Source: Rhizobium rosettiformans W3
GTDB lineage: Bacteria; Pseudomonadota; Alphaproteobacteria; Rhizobiales; Rhizobiaceae
Reading direction: 5' to 3'
NCBI RefSeq assembly: GCF_004912135.1
Contig: NZ_STGU01000002.1
Span: forward strand, 310,001-374,000
Length of the DNA: 64,000 nt
This document shows, one piece after another, positions 25,923 through 34,034 of this stretch. Under the pieces are notes generated by a model, which was not told where the DNA came from, searched no databases, and saw nothing but the letters and a program-made list of their open reading frames with translations. The translations under genes and the position numbers were made by a program. The first letter of the stretch is position 1. Each line of letters opens with the position of its first letter.

Positions 25923-27326
25923 TCAGAACGGCACCTTGCCGGGATTGAAGATCCTCTCTGGGTCGAGCAGGTTCTTGATCTCTCGGGCGAGTACCTGCTT
26001 CACCGGGTCGACATGGGAGAGATAGGCCGAGCGCTTGTCGAGGCCGACGCCATGTTCGGCGGAGAAGCTTCCACCGGATGCCAGGATGCCGGCATAGACG
26101 CCGTCTTCGACCTTTGCCTTCAGATCCGCGAGCAGAGGGCCGGGGGCGGCAAGCGCGATATGCAGGTTTCCGTCGGCGATATGGCCGTAGACATAGGCCT
26201 CGTAGCCGTCGCCGATGGCCGATAGGCGCTCGGTCAGATCGGCGACATAGCGATCGAGCAGGGAGGGCGGCATGGAGACATCGAAGGAGGGCGCGTCGGG
26301 AAAGGCTGCGAAATAGAAGCCGGAATCCTCGCGCAGATCCCAGAAGCGGCGCGCCTGGTCCGACGACTGCGCAACGAGCCCGCCCTTCAGATCGGCCTCC
26401 TCCCAGACGTCGGCGAGCGCTTCCTCGAGGTGCGTGACGGCCGCTTCGGCGCTCTCACCGGAGACCTCGACCAGCAACAGCGCGCTCCCGCCTTCGAGCC
26501 AGGAGAGGTCGAAGCCCTTGAGCGCGGCATGATCTCTCACGTAACGCGGCCACATCATTTCGGCGGCTTCGAGCATGAGGGCAGGATGGCGGCGCAGCCG
26601 GGCGGCAACAAGAAGCGCCCGGGCGGCATCCGCGACGCCGAGGAGGGCAACGGCGCGGTGCTGCCGGATCGACTCGAGTTTCATCACCACACGCGTGACG
26701 AAGCCGAAGGCGCCTTCACCGCCGATCAGAAGCTGCTTCAGGTCCGGCCCGGCGGAGACCTTCACCACCCGCGTCATGTCGGAGAAGATTTCGCCAGAGG
26801 GCAAGACGGCTTCGAGGCCGAGGATCTGGTGGCGCATCACACCATTGCGGAAGGCGAGGATGCCGCCGGCATTGGTCGAGACCATGCCGCCAATGGTCGC
26901 CGAGCCACGCGAGCCGAGATCGATGCCGGTGGTGAGACCATGCGGTGCAAGTGCCGCCTGCAGTGCCTCGAGCGTGACGCCCGCTTCGACCTCGACGGTT
27001 TCTTCGTCGACATGGATGGCGAGGATACGGTTGAGCCGGTTGCTGGACAACAGGACCTGGCCGGCAAGGCTCGTGCCGCCGCCGACAAGACCGCTCAGGC
27101 CACCCTGTGGCACGACGGCGACATGGTTTGCGCGGCACCAGGAGATCAGCGCCGCGGCCGCCTCCGTCGAAGCGGGTTGCGCCATGACACCGGCCTTCAG
27201 ATTGCCAGGGTCTTCGCCGGGATGCCGGCCGGCAAGGGCCTCCGGGCCGAGGATGCGGAGCTCCGGATGCAGCCCTTCGAGCGCAGGGGCAAGGTCATGG
27301 GGCGAAAAGGTCGGATGCGAAGACAT
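25923..27326 (-). CDS. FAD-linked oxidoreductase of the GlcD / D-2-hydroxyglutarate dehydrogenase family
   Basis: Flavoprotein of 467 residues with the FAD_binding_4 domain: VPQGGLSGLVGGGTS binds the FAD pyrophosphate, and GSRGSATIGGMVSTNAGG forms the typical loop. A C-terminal FAD-oxidase domain follows (GEHGVGLDKR), ending in LDPERIFNPGKVPF. Likely substrates are D-2-hydroxy acids such as D-lactate or 2-hydroxyglutarate. The start at 27326 is chosen because the longer TTG-started frame lacks a ribosome site and adds a low-complexity N-terminus. It lies about 90 bases downstream of the hydroxyacid dehydrogenase gene, so the two may be one hydroxyacid unit. Confidence 0.9.
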   Translation of the reverse strand: MSSHPTFSPHDLAPALEGLHPELRILGPEALAGRHPGEDPGNLKAGVMAQPASTEAAAALISWCRANHVAVVPQGGLSGLVGGGTSLAGQVLLSSNRLNRILAIHVDEETVEVEAGVTLEALQAALAPHGLTTGIDLGSRGSATIGGMVSTNAGGILAFRNGVMRHQILGLEAVLPSGEIFSDMTRVVKVSAGPDLKQLLIGGEGAFGFVTRVVMKLESIRQHRAVALLGVADAARALLVAARLRRHPALMLEAAEMMWPRYVRDHAALKGFDLSWLEGGSALLLVEVSGESAEAAVTHLEEALADVWEEADLKGGLVAQSSDQARRFWDLREDSGFYFAAFPDAPSFDVSMPPSLLDRYVADLTERLSAIGDGYEAYVYGHIADGNLHIALAAPGPLLADLKAKVEDGVYAGILASGGSFSAEHGVGLDKRSAYLSHVDPVKQVLAREIKNLLDPERIFNPGKVPF

Positions 27327-27415
27327 GGGGGCGCCTGATCTGTTTGCCGCTTCTTCGCCGGAAACGCCGGTCGCTGCAAGCCGCCCGGCAGCCTTTCCCG
27401 CCCTGTCCGCTCGCC

Positions 27416-28327
27416 TCAAAGCTCGGCGGGGAAGCCGGGCGCTCTGAGATCCGTGCCGACAGCGTCTTCGAGGAGCTTCACCACCTGCGACGACCAGGCG
27501 TCGCCGCCATAGGCCGAGCGGGCGCGGATGAAGGTCTGCATCGCATGGGAGGCCAAGTCGAGCGGCACGCCGAATTCGCGACCGAAGCCGAGCGCAAAGC
27601 CGAGATCCTTCACGGCGAGATCCATGGTGAAGTTGATGTTGTAACTGCCGTTCAGGATCACCTGGCCCTCGGTCTCGTGCACGAAACTGTTGCCCGAGGA
27701 GGCCTTGATGATGTTGAAGGCATCGGTGAGGTCGATGCCGCCCTTCTTCGCCAGCATCAGCGCCTCGCCGGTGGCGATTAGGTGGATGAAGGCGAGCATG
27801 TTGGTAATGACCTTGATCACCGCTGCCTTGCCGAGCGGCCCGGCGCGGAAGATCCGCTTGCCCATGGCCTGGAAGGCCGCAAGATGCAGGTCGTAGAGGT
27901 CGCTGTCACCGCCGATGATCACGGTGATCTCGCCGGAGGCGGCCAGATGCACGCCGCCGGTCACAGGCGATTCCAGCATGCGGATGCCGGCAGCGGCTGC
28001 GATCTTGCCGAGCCGCAGGACTTCCTGCTCGTCGAGCGTGCTCATCTCGATCCAGGTGCTCCCCGGTTTCAGCCCCTTGAGGATGCCGCGTTCGCCGGTC
28101 AGAACCCGTTCACTGACCTTGGGCGAGGGCAGGCAGGTGATGACGGCATCGGCGGCTTCGGCCACGGCCTGCGGATCGGCGGCGAATGTGGCGCCGGCGG
28201 CGACCAGTTCGTCGGCATTCTTCGGATCGAGGTCGTTGACGACGACGGTAAAGCCTGCCCTGACCAGACTGCCGGCGAGGTGGCGGCCAAGATGACCAAG
28301 CCCGATGAAACCATATGTGAGTGCCAT
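27416..28327 (-). CDS. NAD-dependent beta-hydroxyacid dehydrogenase (3-hydroxyisobutyrate dehydrogenase family)
   Basis: A 303-residue enzyme of the GarR/HIBADH group. The dinucleotide loop YGFIGLGHLGRHLAGSL opens the protein. Substrate-binding SPVTGGVHLAASG follows (family consensus APVSGG), with catalytic Lys in AAVIKVITNM and a C-terminal helical domain including VKDLGFALGFGREFGVPLDL. It would oxidise or reduce a short beta-hydroxyacid. It runs in the same direction as the FAD oxidoreductase that follows. The upstream 323 bases are shared with the divergent ETF-quinone oxidoreductase gene. Confidence 0.9.
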   Translation of the reverse strand: MALTYGFIGLGHLGRHLAGSLVRAGFTVVVNDLDPKNADELVAAGATFAADPQAVAEAADAVITCLPSPKVSERVLTGERGILKGLKPGSTWIEMSTLDEQEVLRLGKIAAAAGIRMLESPVTGGVHLAASGEITVIIGGDSDLYDLHLAAFQAMGKRIFRAGPLGKAAVIKVITNMLAFIHLIATGEALMLAKKGGIDLTDAFNIIKASSGNSFVHETEGQVILNGSYNINFTMDLAVKDLGFALGFGREFGVPLDLASHAMQTFIRARSAYGGDAWSSQVVKLLEDAVGTDLRAPGFPAEL

Positions 28328-28650
28328 GTCGCGTTCCCCTGCTGGCGTTTTGGCAGAGACTGCGACAAAGCGGGAAAGGGTTCAAAGACAGATTTTGGCC
28401 TGCGACGGGTTTTGGCGCAGGCGGAACAGAGCCCAGCGATTTTCGTTGCGGGTGAGGATGCGCGGCCGCCGAGAGCAGCCGTGCCGGCAGCGAAATCGTC
28501 GCATTGACCCTTACGTTCACGTAAGATATTCTCGCGCTTCACACCGCCCTGCCGGAATTTGCGCCTCTGCGCGTCGCGCTTCGGCTCGACAATCCGGTTG
28601 GGTTTTGTCAAGGAGGATGGCGGAAAGCACCGCCTGGCGAGGAATGATTG
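28328..28650. other. 323-base divergent intergenic region with operator-like dyad
   Basis: Between the hydroxyacid dehydrogenase and ETF-quinone oxidoreductase genes. I find no gene in it. The notable element is TTACGTTCACGTAA at 28511-28524, listed separately. The rest is moderately GC-rich leader sequence. Confidence 0.5.
28511..28524 (+). promoter_or_regulatory. Palindromic operator candidate TTACGT-TC-ACGTAA
   Basis: Perfect 6-2-6 palindrome about 125 bases before the ETF-quinone oxidoreductase ATG. It resembles sites recognised by LiuR-type MerR regulators of branched-chain amino acid and fatty acid breakdown, a pathway that feeds electrons to this enzyme. A very similar element lies at 58176-58189. 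Confidence 0.5.
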
Positions 28651-30315
28651 ATGAGCACCGAGATGGAACTGCCTGAACGCGAAAGCATGGAATTCGACGT
28701 CGTGATCGTGGGCGCTGGTCCCGCAGGTCTCTCGGCGGCGATCCGGCTGAAACAGGTCAATCCGGATCTCACCGTCGTCGTGCTCGAAAAGGGTGCGGAA
28801 GTCGGCGCGCATATTCTGTCCGGTGCCGTGGTCGATCCGATCGGCATCGACCGGCTGATCCCGGGCTGGCGCGAAGAGGCCGATCATCCCTTCAAGACCC
28901 CCGTCACCGACGACCAGTTCCTCTTCCTCGGCCCTGCCGGCTCGGTTCGCCTACCGAACGCCCTGATGCCGCCGCTGATGAACAATCACGGCAACTACAT
29001 CGTCTCGCTCGGCAATGTCTGTCGCTGGCTGGGCGCCCATGCCGAAGCGCTCGGCGTCGAGATCTATCCGGGCTTTGCCGCTTCCGAAGTGCTCTACAAT
29101 GACGACGGCGCCGTCATCGGCGTGGCGACCGGCGACATGGGCATCGAGAAGAACGGCGAGCCCGGCCCGAACTACACCCGCGGCATGGCGCTGCTCGGCA
29201 AATATGTGCTGATCTCGGAAGGTGTTCGTGGCTCGCTCGCCAAGCAGCTGATCGCCAAGTTCGATCTCTCCCGCGAAAGCGATGTGCAGAAATACGGCAT
29301 CGGCCTCAAGGAACTCTGGCAGGTCAAGCCCGAGCATCACAAGCCGGGCCTGGTCCAGCACTCCTTCGGCTGGCCGCTCGGCATGAAGACCGGTGGCGGC
29401 TCCTTCCTCTACCATCTCGAAGACAACATGGTCGCCGTCGGCTTCGTCGTGCACCTGAACTACAAGAACCCCTATCTCTATCCCTTCGAGGAGTTCCAGC
29501 GCTTCAAGACCCATCCGGCGATCGCCCAGACCTTCGAAGGCGGCAAGCGTTTGTCCTACGGTGCCCGCGCCATCACCGAAGGTGGCTACCAGTCGGTACC
29601 GAAGCTCTCCTTCCCCGGCGGCGCGCTGATCGGCTGTTCCGCCGGTCTCGTCAACGTTCCCCGTATCAAGGGCTCTCACAACGCCGTGCTCTCCGGCATG
29701 CTGGCGGCCGAGAAGATTGCCGACGCGATCGCGGCCGGCCGCGCCAATGACGAGCCGATCGAGATCGAGAACGAATGGCGCAAGACCGATATCGGCAAGG
29801 ATCTGAAGCGCGTGCGCAACGTCAAGCCGCTCTGGTCCAAGCTCGGCACGGCGCTCGGTGTTGGCCTCGGCGGCATCGACATGTGGATGAACCAGCTGCT
29901 CGGCTTCTCCTTCTTCGGCACGCTGAAGCACGGCAAGACGGATGCAGAATCCCTGGAGCCGGCGGCACAGCACAAGCCGATCGCCTATCCGAAGCCCGAT
30001 GGCGTCCTGACCTTCGACCGTCTCTCCTCGGTGTTTCTCTCGAACACCAACCACGAGGAAGACCAGCCGGTCCATCTCAAGGTCAAGGACATGGAGCTGC
30101 AGAAGCGCTCCGAACTCGGTGTCTATGCCGGTCCTTCGACCCGCTACTGTCCGGCAGGCGTCTATGAATGGGTGGAGAAGGACGGCGAAGAAACCTTCGT
30201 CATCAACGCCCAGAACTGCGTGCACTGCAAGACCTGCGACATCAAGGACCCGAACCAGAACATCACCTGGGTGCCGCCGCAGGGCGGCGAAGGTCCGGTC
30301 TATCCGAACATGTGA
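28651..30315 (+). CDS. etfQO: Electron transfer flavoprotein-ubiquinone oxidoreductase
   Basis: Membrane-associated enzyme that passes electrons from ETF, and so from acyl-CoA dehydrogenases, to ubiquinone. The 554 residues match the family. The FAD motif DVVIVGAGPAGLSAAIRL lies near the N-terminus. The C-terminal 4Fe-4S domain carries RYCPAGVYEW and NAQNCVHCKTCDIKDPNQNI, giving four cluster cysteines, before the usual ending GGEGPVYPNM. ATG at 28651 follows GAGGA by eight bases; TTG and ATG triplets just upstream are not needed. A terminator follows closely. The TTACG dyad upstream may tie it to branched-chain amino acid or fatty acid use (inference). Confidence 0.96.
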   Translation: MSTEMELPERESMEFDVVIVGAGPAGLSAAIRLKQVNPDLTVVVLEKGAEVGAHILSGAVVDPIGIDRLIPGWREEADHPFKTPVTDDQFLFLGPAGSVRLPNALMPPLMNNHGNYIVSLGNVCRWLGAHAEALGVEIYPGFAASEVLYNDDGAVIGVATGDMGIEKNGEPGPNYTRGMALLGKYVLISEGVRGSLAKQLIAKFDLSRESDVQKYGIGLKELWQVKPEHHKPGLVQHSFGWPLGMKTGGGSFLYHLEDNMVAVGFVVHLNYKNPYLYPFEEFQRFKTHPAIAQTFEGGKRLSYGARAITEGGYQSVPKLSFPGGALIGCSAGLVNVPRIKGSHNAVLSGMLAAEKIADAIAAGRANDEPIEIENEWRKTDIGKDLKRVRNVKPLWSKLGTALGVGLGGIDMWMNQLLGFSFFGTLKHGKTDAESLEPAAQHKPIAYPKPDGVLTFDRLSSVFLSNTNHEEDQPVHLKVKDMELQKRSELGVYAGPSTRYCPAGVYEWVEKDGEETFVINAQNCVHCKTCDIKDPNQNITWVPPQGGEGPVYPNM

Positions 30316-30324
30316 TGTCAGTTC

Positions 30325-30354
30325 GAAGGGCGGTCGAGAGGCCGCCCTTTTGGC
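30325..30354 (+). terminator. Rho-independent terminator after etfQO
   Basis: AAGGGCGG and CCGCCCTT form an eight-pair stem followed by TTTT. It also lies just after the end of the convergent vapC gene and may serve both. Confidence 0.75.
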
Positions 30355-30357
30355 ATC

Positions 30358-30726
30358 TCAGGGGGAGTAGGCGCGCGAAAGGCGGTCTGCTGCTGCGCGT
30401 AGGCGTCTGTCTCTCGTCCACAGGGACATTTCAGGTGCGAGCACCGCCGATGTCAGGAGATGCGCATCAACATATCCTATTCCACTGCCCATCAGGCTAT
30501 GCTGTCGGATGATCGACAGCACCTCTCGCTCACGGGCAACAGCAGCTTGCGGTAGTTTCAAGAAGGATTGGATCACGAAATCGTAGTCTCTCATCGGACC
30601 GAGCGCAATTTCTCCGATGACGAAAGGATGAGCAAAGGCTTGCTTCCGCCGGAGCAAGGCCTCAAGCCTATTGTCGCTGCGGCGCAGGTGGTCGATCCAT
30701 ATCGATGTGTCAACCAGTACCCTCAT
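30358..30726 (-). CDS. vapC: VapC-family PIN-domain toxin (ribonuclease)
   Basis: PIN-domain RNase of 122 residues. The acidic metal-binding residues are visible: Asp in VLVDTSIWIDHLR, Glu in VIGEIALG, and Asp in GYVDAHLL and LWTRDRRLR. The product would cleave RNA when freed from its antitoxin. It starts within the antitoxin gene (17-base overlap), the usual vapBC arrangement with coupled translation. It ends next to the etfQO terminator. It is the first of two vapBC pairs in this window. Confidence 0.9.
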   Translation of the reverse strand: MRVLVDTSIWIDHLRRSDNRLEALLRRKQAFAHPFVIGEIALGPMRDYDFVIQSFLKLPQAAVAREREVLSIIRQHSLMGSGIGYVDAHLLTSAVLAPEMSLWTRDRRLRAAADRLSRAYSP

Positions 30727-30937
30727 CTTGACCGAACGTGCCGTCTGAGTTCCAGCGTCTGCGAGGCGGCGCCTTCAGATCCGGCTGGCTACCACCCAGT
30801 GCAATTAGTCTGCGCGCGGCCTCGCGTTGCACCAGCGCAGTCAGTGCCTCTTTCATGACCTCCGAGGTACTCGCGATGCCGGTGAACTCCTTGGCATCCG
30901 CAAGCAGTTCATCATCGACCCTGATCGTTGTGCGCAT
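30710..30937 (-). CDS. vapB: VapB-family antitoxin
   Basis: 75-residue antitoxin. The N-terminus MRTTIRVDDELLADAKEFTG is a ribbon-helix-helix strand and helix that dimerises and binds the operator. The basic/Pro-rich tail (DLKAPPRRRWN, then GTFGQDEG) should wrap the toxin. AGGAGG precedes the ATG at 30937. It overlaps vapC. Such antitoxins repress their own promoter; TGGT-N8-ACCA near 30952 is a weak candidate half-site pair. Confidence 0.88.
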   Translation of the reverse strand: MRTTIRVDDELLADAKEFTGIASTSEVMKEALTALVQREAARRLIALGGSQPDLKAPPRRRWNSDGTFGQDEGTG

Positions 30938-31118
30938 GATCTGCCTCCTGTGGTGCAAAACTACCATCCCTGTCGCCGTGCTTCAATCCGATGCCAGACG
31001 TCTGGCTCCGCCCCATCTTCGCCATCTCTCTTAACGCGCACCCTCAGATTTAACCCGCCATTAACCATAAATTCCTAGGCTCCTGGGCAACGAATCGTAT
31101 CCCAAGGACCTCTGAATC

Positions 31119-31733
31119 ATGACCATTTCCCGCCGCGGTCTCCTGTTCGGTCTGCCGCTTTTCCTGGCCGGCTGCCAGTCCGTTCCCAATCAGCAGGCCA
31201 TGTATGGCGACATGCCGGACGAGCCGCATCCGCTGAAGAAGGTGCCGCTGGAAAAGATCAAGCCGGAGCTGCGCCGGCAGGAAGTGGCCTATGAGACGAA
31301 GCATCCGGCCGGCACAATCGTGGTCGATACGCCCGAGCGCCGGCTCTATTACGTCATGGGCGGCGGACGCGCCATGCGCTACGGCATTGGCGTCGGTCGC
31401 GCTGGTCTTGCGCTTTCCGGTAATGCCTATGTCGGCCGCAAGGCGGAATGGCCGACCTGGACGCCGACACCGAACATGATCCGCCGTGATCCGGAAAAGA
31501 ACCTGAAATATGCTGGCGGTCTCCCGGGCGGCCCGAACAACCCGCTCGGCGCCCGCGCCATGTATCTCTACCGTGGCGGCAATGACACCATGTTCCGCAT
31601 CCACGGCACCAACCAGCCCTGGTCGATCGGTCAGGCCATGTCGTCCGGCTGCGTGCGCATGATGAACCATGACGTGATCGATCTCTATGCCCGCGTTGAT
31701 GTCGGCAGCAAGGTCGTGGTCATCCAGGCCTAG
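31119..31733 (+). CDS. L,D-transpeptidase lipoprotein (YkuD/ErfK family)
   Basis: Envelope enzyme of 204 residues that forms 3-3 cross-links in peptidoglycan or links it to lipoproteins. A short signal with RR near the start and lipobox LFLAGC puts the lipidated Cys at residue 19. The YkuD domain (about residues 65-203) includes IVVDTPERRLYYVMGGG and the active site HGTNQPWSIG...SSGCVRM, with His162 and catalytic Cys178. AAGGA lies upstream of the ATG. It is flanked by the vapBC pair and followed by its own terminator. Relatives are common in rhizobia, several per genome. Confidence 0.93.
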   Translation: MTISRRGLLFGLPLFLAGCQSVPNQQAMYGDMPDEPHPLKKVPLEKIKPELRRQEVAYETKHPAGTIVVDTPERRLYYVMGGGRAMRYGIGVGRAGLALSGNAYVGRKAEWPTWTPTPNMIRRDPEKNLKYAGGLPGGPNNPLGARAMYLYRGGNDTMFRIHGTNQPWSIGQAMSSGCVRMMNHDVIDLYARVDVGSKVVVIQA

Positions 31734-32036
31734 AGGTCTCCTTCTCCTGCAAATCAAGGGCGCTGGTCTGTCGACCGGCGCTTTTGCGTTTGGTCCTGCC
31801 TGTGGGCAGACGGTCACGCGCGGTCACGACTGCGAAATCGATCTTTCCGCCTCGCGACTTCGCCCCAATCTTCAATCAGTGAAACTTTACGCCGTGCTTC
31901 GGCGTCCTATGAGCTGTTGACGCTGTGTCGACCAATGCCGACCGCTTTGAGCCTTTCCGCTCAAGCCGGTCAGGACTAAGTGGGAACGGATTTTCCGGCT
32001 TTCGGGCCGCATCGATGATTCGAGAAGGGAGATTGA
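31734..32036. other. 303-base intergenic region
   Basis: Holds the transpeptidase terminator and the upstream region of the first HxlR gene. I see no open frame of note and no clear operator; the ATTTTGTG-type dyad found near the second HxlR gene is not present. Confidence 0.4.
31758..31786 (+). terminator. Rho-independent terminator after the L,D-transpeptidase
   Basis: GCGC-T-GGTC and GACC-G-GCGC form a stem with one mismatch, followed by TTTTGCGTTT. It lies about 25 bases after the stop. Confidence 0.7.
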
Positions 32037-32444
32037 ATGACACAGGACACCAAGGCGGCAATGTCGGATCTCGGCGGTTGCCAGATCGAGGCGACCCTTC
32101 AGCTTCTCGACGGCAAATGGAAGGGCGTCATCCTCCATCATCTTCTGAAAGACGAGGTTCTCCGCTTCAACGAGATCGTCAAGCGGCTGCCATCGATCAC
32201 GCACCGCATGTTGTCGAAGCAATTGAGGGAGATGGAAGTGGCCGGCCTTGTCGCGCGCACCGTCTATCCCGTCGTCCCGCCGCGGGTCGACTATTCGCTG
32301 ACGCCACTCGGACGCAGCCTTGAGCCGGTGATCCAGGCCCTGGGCCGCTGGGGGCAGGAAAACCTCGTGACCGTGGAAGGTGCTGCCCTGAAGCCGAGCG
32401 AGAGCCCGACCGGCAGCGCCGCCATCATGCGCTCTGCGGCGTAA
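32037..32444 (+). CDS. HxlR-family transcriptional regulator
   Basis: Winged-helix protein of 135 residues with the HxlR signature: [45 protein letters not shown] (recognition helix) and VPPRVDYSLTPLGRSL (wing). Cys near residue 15 could sense oxidants or electrophiles, as in related HxlR/YodB proteins. It is close in sequence to the second HxlR at 35182. It converges on the DMT transporter gene. Target unknown. GAAGGGAG sits six bases before the ATG. Confidence 0.92.
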   Translation: MTQDTKAAMSDLGGCQIEATLQLLDGKWKGVILHHLLKDEVLRFNEIVKRLPSITHRMLSKQLREMEVAGLVARTVYPVVPPRVDYSLTPLGRSLEPVIQALGRWGQENLVTVEGAALKPSESPTGSAAIMRSAA

Positions 32445-32454
32445 TCGGAGTATT

Positions 32455-33369
32455 TCAGGAAACGACCTGTCGGCGGGAAAGAAGTCCCGTCGACAAAAGC
32501 ACGCCGAGCCCCGTGACGAGAGCTGCAGCAAGCGTCGAGACACCCAGCGGCTCGGCAAGCAAGACCGCGCCACCGATGGCCGCGGCCACAGGCGTGATCG
32601 CCGTATAGGCGGCAGCCTGGGTTCCGCCGAGAGCCCGAACCGCCGTTCCGTAGAGCAATGTGGCAACGAGGCCGGAAAGAAGCCCCTGCGTGACGGATTG
32701 CAACGCGATCTCTCGCCATGGTGCCGTCGGAAACTGTGTGCCGACGAACGGCAGGGCGGCGAGATTGAGGATCGTCGACCAGACGCAGATCAGAGCGGCA
32801 CCTTCGAAGGCATCGAGGCCGCTGCGGCGGAAGGCATGGGTGTAGACCGCCCAGAGCGTGGCGCCGATCGGCAGGATGGTGAAGCTGATCCAGCTCAAGC
32901 CCTGATCTCCCAGATTGCCGAACAGCAGCACCGCGCCACCTGCCAGGATTGCCAGCATCCCGAGCTTGCGCCACCTGTCGGGCCGCTCCCCGAGAAAAAC
33001 CATGCCGATCAGCGCGACCGCGAGCGGCATCAGCCCCGGAAGCAGGACACCGGCTGCCGAGGCCGGCGTGTGGCGCATGCCGAAGGCCACGATCTGGAAG
33101 AAAGGCGCGCCGGAGCCGAGAACCATCAGCGCGAGCGGGCCCATGGCACCTTTGGGAAAAAGCCCGGTCCGCCACCAGACGGGTGCGAGCACGAGCGCGG
33201 GGATCCCGTAGCGCAGAAGGCTCAGATCGAGCGGCCCGAGCCCGGCGCCGACGCTGTGGCGGGTGGAGACCAGCCACGAGGCCCAGATCAGCACGACCGA
33301 CAGGGCCGACAAGGCGCCGAGTGCCGATCGGCCGGAGCCGGGAAGGGGAGTGGTGCCGATGGCGGACAT
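32455..33369 (-). CDS. EamA/DMT-family transporter
   Basis: Inner-membrane carrier of 304 residues with ten hydrophobic segments in two EamA halves, the first carrying LIWASWLVSTRHSVGAGL and the second YTHAFRRSGLDAFEGAALI. Substrate unknown. It is divergent from an Lrp/AsnC regulator with a clear dyad between them, so amino acid export under Lrp-type control is likely (inference). GGAG precedes the ATG by six bases. Its 3' end lies ten bases from the HxlR gene. Confidence 0.87.
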   Translation of the reverse strand: MSAIGTTPLPGSGRSALGALSALSVVLIWASWLVSTRHSVGAGLGPLDLSLLRYGIPALVLAPVWWRTGLFPKGAMGPLALMVLGSGAPFFQIVAFGMRHTPASAAGVLLPGLMPLAVALIGMVFLGERPDRWRKLGMLAILAGGAVLLFGNLGDQGLSWISFTILPIGATLWAVYTHAFRRSGLDAFEGAALICVWSTILNLAALPFVGTQFPTAPWREIALQSVTQGLLSGLVATLLYGTAVRALGGTQAAAYTAITPVAAAIGGAVLLAEPLGVSTLAAALVTGLGVLLSTGLLSRRQVVS

Positions 33370-33455
33370 GGGAGCTCCGGGAGAACCTGTTCGGGCGCTA
33401 TCTTAAGTCCACTGCTCCGATGTGTCCTTGCGCAGTTTGCGTCTCAGGACTACGA

Positions 33456-33476
33456 ATTTGGCAGAATCTGTCAAAT
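33456..33476. promoter_or_regulatory. Lrp-type operator candidate
   Basis: Arms ATTTGGCAGA and TCTGTCAAAT are separated by a single A, a 10-1-10 dyad with one G/T mismatch. It sits 20 bases before the Lrp/AsnC start and about 90 from the divergent DMT start. AsnC/Lrp proteins use such one-base-centred dyads; that this one is bound is inferred. Confidence 0.55.
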
Positions 33477-33495
33477 AGAGCCACCAAGGTGAGGC

Positions 33496-33972
33496 ATGCT
33501 GCCAAAACTCGACAAGTTCGATCATGCGATCCTGAAGATCCTCCAGGATGATGCTCGCACCACCAATGTCGAGATCGCCGACAGGGTCGGCCTGTCGCAA
33601 TCGCCCTGCCTCAGGCGCATTCGCCTGATGGAGGAGAGTGGCGTCATCCGCGGCTATCGTGCCGATCTCGATCGACGCATGCTGGGGCTGGAGCTCACCG
33701 TCTTCGTTGCTTTCAAGGTGGCGCGCCACACGCGTGAGAATGCCGATGCGCTGCACGAAGCCCTTCTCGATATTCCCGAGGTGGTCGCCTGCTACATGAT
33801 TTCGGGTGAGTCCGATTTCCTCGCCGAGGTCGTGGTCGAAAACCTCTCGGCCTATGAGACGCTGCTGACGGAAAAGCTGCTGGTCCTGCCGAACGTCACC
33901 GACATCCGCTCGAACTTCGCGATCAGGAGCGTCAAGACCGGCGCGCCGTTGAAGCTTCCGGTCCAAACCTGA
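33496..33972 (+). CDS. Lrp/AsnC-family regulator
   Basis: 158-residue regulator. DKFDHAILKILQDDARTTNV and VEIADRVGLSQSPCLRRIRLMEESGVIRGYRA form the AsnC helix-turn-helix, and the ligand-binding RAM domain follows (FVAFKV, VVACYMISGESDFLAEVVV). Such proteins respond to amino acids, often by forming octamers. It reads divergently from the DMT transporter gene, a common arrangement for amino acid exporters. AAGGTGAGG precedes the ATG. Confidence 0.93.
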   Translation: MLPKLDKFDHAILKILQDDARTTNVEIADRVGLSQSPCLRRIRLMEESGVIRGYRADLDRRMLGLELTVFVAFKVARHTRENADALHEALLDIPEVVACYMISGESDFLAEVVVENLSAYETLLTEKLLVLPNVTDIRSNFAIRSVKTGAPLKLPVQT

Positions 33973-34034
33973 CGGATGACGTTTCGGCCGCTGCCGAGGC
34001 AGCGGCCGCCAGTCAACGGCCAGTGCACACCGGC

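Noticed and set aside
27327..27419. Extended TTG start for the GlcD-like gene, overlapping the upstream stop
   Set aside because: No ribosome site and a low-complexity N-terminus; ATG at 27326 matches the domain start.
31860..32036. Looking for a second ATTTTGTG/CACAAAAT operator before the first HxlR gene
   Set aside because: No matching inverted arms were found there.
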